Of a stretch of 10,793 bases of DNA, positions 6,674-10,793 are shown piece by piece (position 1 is the first letter of the stretch; every line of letters starts with the position of its first letter). Origin of the DNA: Lachnospiraceae bacterium UBA4317 (GTDB lineage: Bacteria; Bacillota_A; Clostridia; Lachnospirales; Lachnospiraceae); contig DGUF01000054.1 in assembly GCA_002394525.1 (NCBI GenBank), positions 1 through 10,793 on the forward strand, written 5' to 3'. The notes under the pieces were generated by a model. It was not told the origin of the DNA, did not search any database, and worked only from the letters and a program-made list of their open reading frames with translations. Both the position numbers and the translations under genes were made by a program.

Positions 6674-9340
6674 ATGACAGAACAGGAAATGGAAATGAGA
6701 AAATCTATCAGACGTGTTTTGGCGGTTCTGCTCACTTTCACCCTGGCGGTCTCTCTGGCCGCCTGCGGCGGAGGCGGAAAGAGCGAAGATAAGACCAGCG
6801 GGGGAACAGGCAAAGAAGACGCCTCCTCCGCGCCCTCCATGCCCCAGGTCACGATCAAGGACGGTGTTGTCAGGACCACTGAGGCGAAGGTGGATGACAC
6901 ACAGCTCAGTATGGACGGTCTCCAGGTCCTTGCCGTGGAAAAGGACAGGATCTACGGATTCAACTACAGCTATGAGGGCGAGGGCCTTGAAGGAAATGAA
7001 TTCGTCAGCTTCAAGACAGACGGGAGCGACCTCAAAAAGACAGCCTACAAGACAAAGAACGAGGATGAAGAGATCATCGCCTCCGCTTTTTATGGCGGGA
7101 ATTTCTACCTGGGCGTCGCGATCTACTCCAATTCGCCGGCCCTGGATTACGCCCTTGAAAACGGAGAGGACGCTGAGATCCCCGAGGATATGAGCGAGGA
7201 TGGCCTCGCCACCTATGAGCTGCGCAGCGTCACGCCCGAGGGCAAGGAGAACTGGGCGGTCAAGATCCAGCCGGAGGATGAGATGTATTATTACATCAAT
7301 TCCATGTACGCCACGGAGGAGGGCGTCATGGTGGTCTCCTCGGAGGGCGTCGACCTCTTTTCCGCAAAGGACGGGTCGCTGGCCAAAACCCTGTGCAGGG
7401 TCAAGACCGACGAGGTGGTCGGCCTGCTCTATGTCCTGGCTGACGGCACAGTGATCATGATTGATGATTCCTCCATGAACAACAAGGTCCAGGTCTTCAA
7501 CGAAGGCAGCGGAAAGTTCGAGGAGAAGCAGCAGCTGCCCTCGGCCCTTCAGGGCGCAACTCTTTTCCCCGGCAGCAAGTACAGCTTCTATCTGGCCGGA
7601 GACGACGGAGTCTACGGCGTGACCCTGGGACAGGCTGAGCTGACTCCGGTCGTCAACTTTGTCAACTCGGATCTGGACGTCCAGGGCATCATCAGGCTGG
7701 TGGAGCTCGAGGACGGACGCCTGCTCATGCAGGGCTACGCCAGTGACAACACGGTCCTTGTCAATATTCTGGAGCCGGTGGCCCCTGAGGATGTCGAGGA
7801 TAAGAAGGAGATCACGGTCGCCGGATACTATATCGACTCTGAGGTCCGGACCGAGGTCATCAATTTCAATAAGGAGAGCAGCAAGTACAGGATCAAGGTC
7901 CTGGATTACAGCCAGTATGACCTGGAGACGGATTATGACGACAGCAGCGCAAGTCAGGATTCGACCGGCCTGACCAGGCTCAATACAGATATCGTGACCG
8001 GCAATGCGCCTGATATCATGCTCCTGAATCCGGCCATGCCCGTCAACAGCTTTATTTCCAAGGGTGTCTTCATGGACATCACCGACCTCTACAACGCCGA
8101 CAAGGATATCGAGAAGGAGGACTTCCTCAAAAACGTCATGGACGCCTTCCTGACCGACGGCAGGATGTATGTCGTGGTGCCCTCCTTTACCATCACCGGC
8201 GTATCGGGCAAGACCAAATATATCGGCGACGGCAAGGACCTGACCCTGGACAAGGTCAGGGAGATCGCGGCCTCCAGAGGCATCAATGATGCCGGGATTT
8301 TCGGCATTACCGAGAGGGCGACTGTCTTCCACTCGGCCATCGAATTTTCCGGTGACCAGTTTATCGATTCCGATACCAACACCTGCGACTTCAACAACGA
8401 CAGCTTCAAGGAGCTCCTTGAGTTCGCCAAGAACTGCCCCGAGACGATCAGTGAAGAGCAGTACAATGACTACTTCACCCAGTATCTGTCGGACAAGGCT
8501 CTCTTGTCCATCCAGTACATCAATACCATGTACGACTACTACTACATGACCAGGCAGCTCTTCGGGGATGTCAATGTCACGGTCACAGGCTTCCCGTCCA
8601 TGAAGAACCAGGGACCTGCCATTGCCTCCTCCATCCAGCTCGGCATCAGCAACAGCGCCTCCGAGCCCGAGGGATGCTGGGAATTTGTCCGCAGATTCCT
8701 GCTTCCCGAGTACCAGATGGCCATTGAATCGGCCCTTCCGGTCAGCGAGAAGGCCATCGATGCCCAGGGCCAGAAGATCATCGAGCAGAACAAGCTCGAT
8801 GCCCAGGAGCAGATGGAAATGGGCATGCTGGACGGCGTCAACAACATCGGTGCCGTGGATATCGAGGAGACGACTGCTCCTGCAGAGGGGGACACCGCCG
8901 CCACAGGCGATGAAGCCGCCTATGAGGAGGGCATGGATCTCGAGATGGAGGAATCCGAGGACCTGAGCGGAAAGCCGGTCAGCGAGGAGAACTTCGACGG
9001 GACCCACGAGGAATATGAACAGTATCTGGAGGACGAAGCCGCGAACGCAGCCGCCGCCGGTACAGAAGAGGAAGTCATGATCAGCGGGGACGAGATCACT
9101 GCTGCCGCCGAGGATGAAGCGGCCGCCGGGATCGAGTCGATGCCCGAATTCGGCCAGAAGGATATCGATGCGATGAAGGCCATCCTCAAGACCCTGAAAT
9201 ACCAGGTCAACGGGGAATCCGAGATCCGCAACATCATCACAGAGGAGTCCAATGCCTACTTCGCCGGCCAGAAATCCGCCGAGGAGGTCGCCGACATCAT
9301 CCAGAGCCGCGTGCAGGTCTACCTCAAAGAGAACGAATAA
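6674..9340 (+). CDS. Very large extracellular solute-binding lipoprotein with an N-terminal beta-propeller-like domain
   Basis: An 888-residue lipoprotein. A basic stretch and hydrophobic core lead to the lipobox LAAC and then GGGG, so mature protein should be anchored by that Cys. Three in-frame ATGs compete: 6674 (AGGAAAGG directly abuts it), 6689 and 6695; the last, giving MRKSIRR, is the most typical signal-peptide start. Residues about 60-370 are strand-rich with recurring units such as DGTVIMIDDSS and DGRLLMQGYAS, suggesting a beta-propeller. From about 377 the sequence is a family 1-type sugar-binding fold: EITVAGYY, NAPDIMLL, GVFMDITDLY, SALPVSEKAID. An acidic Ala/Glu insert (about 730-819) precedes the usual C-terminal end (YFAGQKSAEEVADIIQSRVQ). 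It starts nine bases after the previous stop, so is probably translated from the same mRNA. It should capture substrate for the two permeases; the substrate is unknown. Confidence 0.92.
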   Translation: MTEQEMEMRKSIRRVLAVLLTFTLAVSLAACGGGGKSEDKTSGGTGKEDASSAPSMPQVTIKDGVVRTTEAKVDDTQLSMDGLQVLAVEKDRIYGFNYSYEGEGLEGNEFVSFKTDGSDLKKTAYKTKNEDEEIIASAFYGGNFYLGVAIYSNSPALDYALENGEDAEIPEDMSEDGLATYELRSVTPEGKENWAVKIQPEDEMYYYINSMYATEEGVMVVSSEGVDLFSAKDGSLAKTLCRVKTDEVVGLLYVLADGTVIMIDDSSMNNKVQVFNEGSGKFEEKQQLPSALQGATLFPGSKYSFYLAGDDGVYGVTLGQAELTPVVNFVNSDLDVQGIIRLVELEDGRLLMQGYASDNTVLVNILEPVAPEDVEDKKEITVAGYYIDSEVRTEVINFNKESSKYRIKVLDYSQYDLETDYDDSSASQDSTGLTRLNTDIVTGNAPDIMLLNPAMPVNSFISKGVFMDITDLYNADKDIEKEDFLKNVMDAFLTDGRMYVVVPSFTITGVSGKTKYIGDGKDLTLDKVREIAASRGINDAGIFGITERATVFHSAIEFSGDQFIDSDTNTCDFNNDSFKELLEFAKNCPETISEEQYNDYFTQYLSDKALLSIQYINTMYDYYYMTRQLFGDVNVTVTGFPSMKNQGPAIASSIQLGISNSASEPEGCWEFVRRFLLPEYQMAIESALPVSEKAIDAQGQKIIEQNKLDAQEQMEMGMLDGVNNIGAVDIEETTAPAEGDTAATGDEAAYEEGMDLEMEESEDLSGKPVSEENFDGTHEEYEQYLEDEAANAAAAGTEEEVMISGDEITAAAEDEAAAGIESMPEFGQKDIDAMKAILKTLKYQVNGESEIRNIITEESNAYFAGQKSAEEVADIIQSRVQVYLKENE

Positions 9341-9414
9341 GGAAACGCAGCTGAGTGTTCAGCCGGACCGGAGCCATGTGCCGGCCTGCCTGCTGCTGAC
9401 GATGGATCATATTT

Positions 9415-10793
9415 ATGCAAAAAGAAATCACACAGGATAAAATCAGAAACTTCTGCATCGTGGCCCATATCGACCACGGCAAATCCACTCTGGCAGACAG
9501 GATGATCGAGAAGACAGGCCTCCTGACCAGCCGTGAAATGCAGGACCAGGTCCTCGACAACATGGACCTGGAGCGGGAGAGAGGGATCACGATCAAATCC
9601 CAGGCCGTGCGTCTGGTCTATACGGCCAGGGACGGACAGGAGTATATCTTCAACCTGATCGATACGCCAGGACATGTTGACTTCAACTATGAGGTCAGCA
9701 GGTCCCTGGCCGCCTGCGACGGAGCCATCCTGGTCGTCGACGCGACCCAGGGGATCCAGGCCCAGACCCTGGCCAATGTCTATCTGGCCCTGGAGCACAA
9801 CCTGGACGTCTTCCCGGTCATCAACAAGATCGACCTGCCTTCCGCGGAGCCCGAGAAGGTCCGCGAGGAGATCGAGGACGTCATCGGCCTGGACGCCTCC
9901 GACGCCCCGCTGATCTCCGCCAAGCAGGGGATCGGCGTGGAGGACGTGCTGGAGGCTGTGATCAGGGACATCCCGGCGCCCGACGGCGACCCCGATGCCC
10001 CCCTGCAGGCCCTGATCTTTGATTCCCTCTACGATTCCTACAAGGGGGTCATCGTCTTCTGCAGGATCCGCGACGGCCGTATCCGCCGCGGCATGAAGGT
10101 CAAAATGATGGCGACCGGCGCCTCGGCCGAGGTCGTCGAGGTCGGCTATTTCGGCCCCGGCCAGTTCATCCCCTGTGAGGAACTGTCTGCCGGCATGGTC
10201 GGCTATTTTACCGCTTCGATCAAAAATATCCGGGATGCCCGGGTCGGCGACACCGTGACGGAGAGCGAACGGCCCTGCGCCGAGGCCCTGCCGGGCTACA
10301 AAAAGGCCCAGCCCATGGTCTACTGCGGCCTCTATCCCTCCGAGACCCCCAGATATCCCGACCTGCGCGATGCCCTCGAAAAGCTCCAGCTCAACGATGC
10401 CTCCCTCTTTTTCGAGCCCGAGACATCCCTGGCCCTGGGCTTCGGCTTCCGCTGCGGCTTCCTGGGCCTGCTCCACATGGAGGTCATCCTGGAGCGCCTG
10501 GAGCGCGAGTACGACCTGGACCTGATCTCCACCGCCCCCGGCGTCGTCTACAAGGTCTACAAGACCGACGGCACCATGATGGAGCTCACCAATCCCTCCA
10601 ACCTGCCGGAACCCACCGCCATCGACCGGATGGAGGAGCCCATCGTCAACGCCGAGATCATGGTCACGACCGAATTCATCGGCCCCATCATGCAGCTCTG
10701 CCAGGAGAGACGCGGCCGCTACATCAGCACCGACTACATCGAGACCACCCGCGCCGTCCTCAAATACGAGCTGCCCCTCAACGAGATCATCTA
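9415..10793 (+). CDS. lepA: Elongation factor 4 (LepA), 3' end outside the window
   Basis: The first 459 codons (roughly three quarters) of LepA, a ribosome-associated GTPase that back-translocates the ribosome. The frame stays open to the window edge. GTPase motifs are intact: AHIDHGKST at 17-25 (G1), DTPGH at 83-87 (G3), NKID at 137-140 (G4), and an SAK motif further on. LepA signatures include [25 protein letters not shown] and [19 protein letters not shown] 9415 is the only sensible start, since an in-frame TGA lies at 9397-9399; its ribosome site is weak (GGA at 9404-9406). The 74-base gap after the lipoprotein gene has only a small GCCGG/CCGGC hairpin (9362-9385) and no T-tract, so read-through from the transporter cluster is possible. 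It is a housekeeping gene probably unrelated in function to the cluster. Confidence 0.97.
   Translation, partial: MQKEITQDKIRNFCIVAHIDHGKSTLADRMIEKTGLLTSREMQDQVLDNMDLERERGITIKSQAVRLVYTARDGQEYIFNLIDTPGHVDFNYEVSRSLAACDGAILVVDATQGIQAQTLANVYLALEHNLDVFPVINKIDLPSAEPEKVREEIEDVIGLDASDAPLISAKQGIGVEDVLEAVIRDIPAPDGDPDAPLQALIFDSLYDSYKGVIVFCRIRDGRIRRGMKVKMMATGASAEVVEVGYFGPGQFIPCEELSAGMVGYFTASIKNIRDARVGDTVTESERPCAEALPGYKKAQPMVYCGLYPSETPRYPDLRDALEKLQLNDASLFFEPETSLALGFGFRCGFLGLLHMEVILERLEREYDLDLISTAPGVVYKVYKTDGTMMELTNPSNLPEPTAIDRMEEPIVNAEIMVTTEFIGPIMQLCQERRGRYISTDYIETTRAVLKYELPLNEII

Noticed and set aside
6659..9007. 782-residue open frame on the - strand opposite the binding lipoprotein
   Set aside because: It is a mirror of the + strand gene's codon bias: it has no recognisable domain, no ribosome site, and the + strand frame has a clear signal peptide and binding-protein motifs.
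9319..10476. 385-residue open frame on the - strand opposite lepA
   Set aside because: The + strand is unmistakably LepA; the opposite frame is a by-product of high G/C at third positions.

Overview
The window looks like chromosome of a GC-rich member of the Clostridia (Bacillota), most likely a Lachnospiraceae relative. The clues are the LepA protein sequence, a sugar ABC transporter with a lipoprotein solute-binding protein, good Shine-Dalgarno sites, one TTG start, and strong preference for G/C in third codon positions. This placement is inferred from protein style, not from a marker search. All genes are on the + strand.

Layout. Positions 1-537 hold no convincing gene. They are packed with hairpins and fragments of a repeated element, with an AT-rich patch at about 180-330 that may hold a promoter. 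Five genes then follow with short gaps: a MalF-type sugar permease (538-1605), a MalG-type sugar permease (1644-2846), a HlyD/MacA-type membrane-fusion (adaptor) protein (2891-4480), a two-helix membrane protein whose extracellular part resembles the MacB periplasmic core domain (4565-6664), and a very large solute-binding lipoprotein (6674-9340). After 74 bases comes lepA, encoding elongation factor 4 (9415 to the window end, incomplete at its 3' end).

How the genes may work together. The two permeases and the binding lipoprotein have the parts of a carbohydrate-uptake (CUT1-like) importer except the ATPase. That is common in Gram-positive bacteria, where one MsmX-type ATPase serves several importers. 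The unusual part is the MacA/MacB-like pair between the permeases and the binding protein. Its MacB-like member has lost the rest of the FtsX-type membrane bundle, and no ATPase sits next to it. The cluster may therefore be an importer with an added extracytoplasmic adaptor/scaffold module. This is the best candidate here for an undescribed system, and its function is inference only.

Four of the five cluster proteins carry long, mostly acidic Gly/Thr/Pro/Ala-rich low-complexity segments, two of them with clear tandem repeats. A strong hairpin also covers the upstream start codon of the MacB-like gene.
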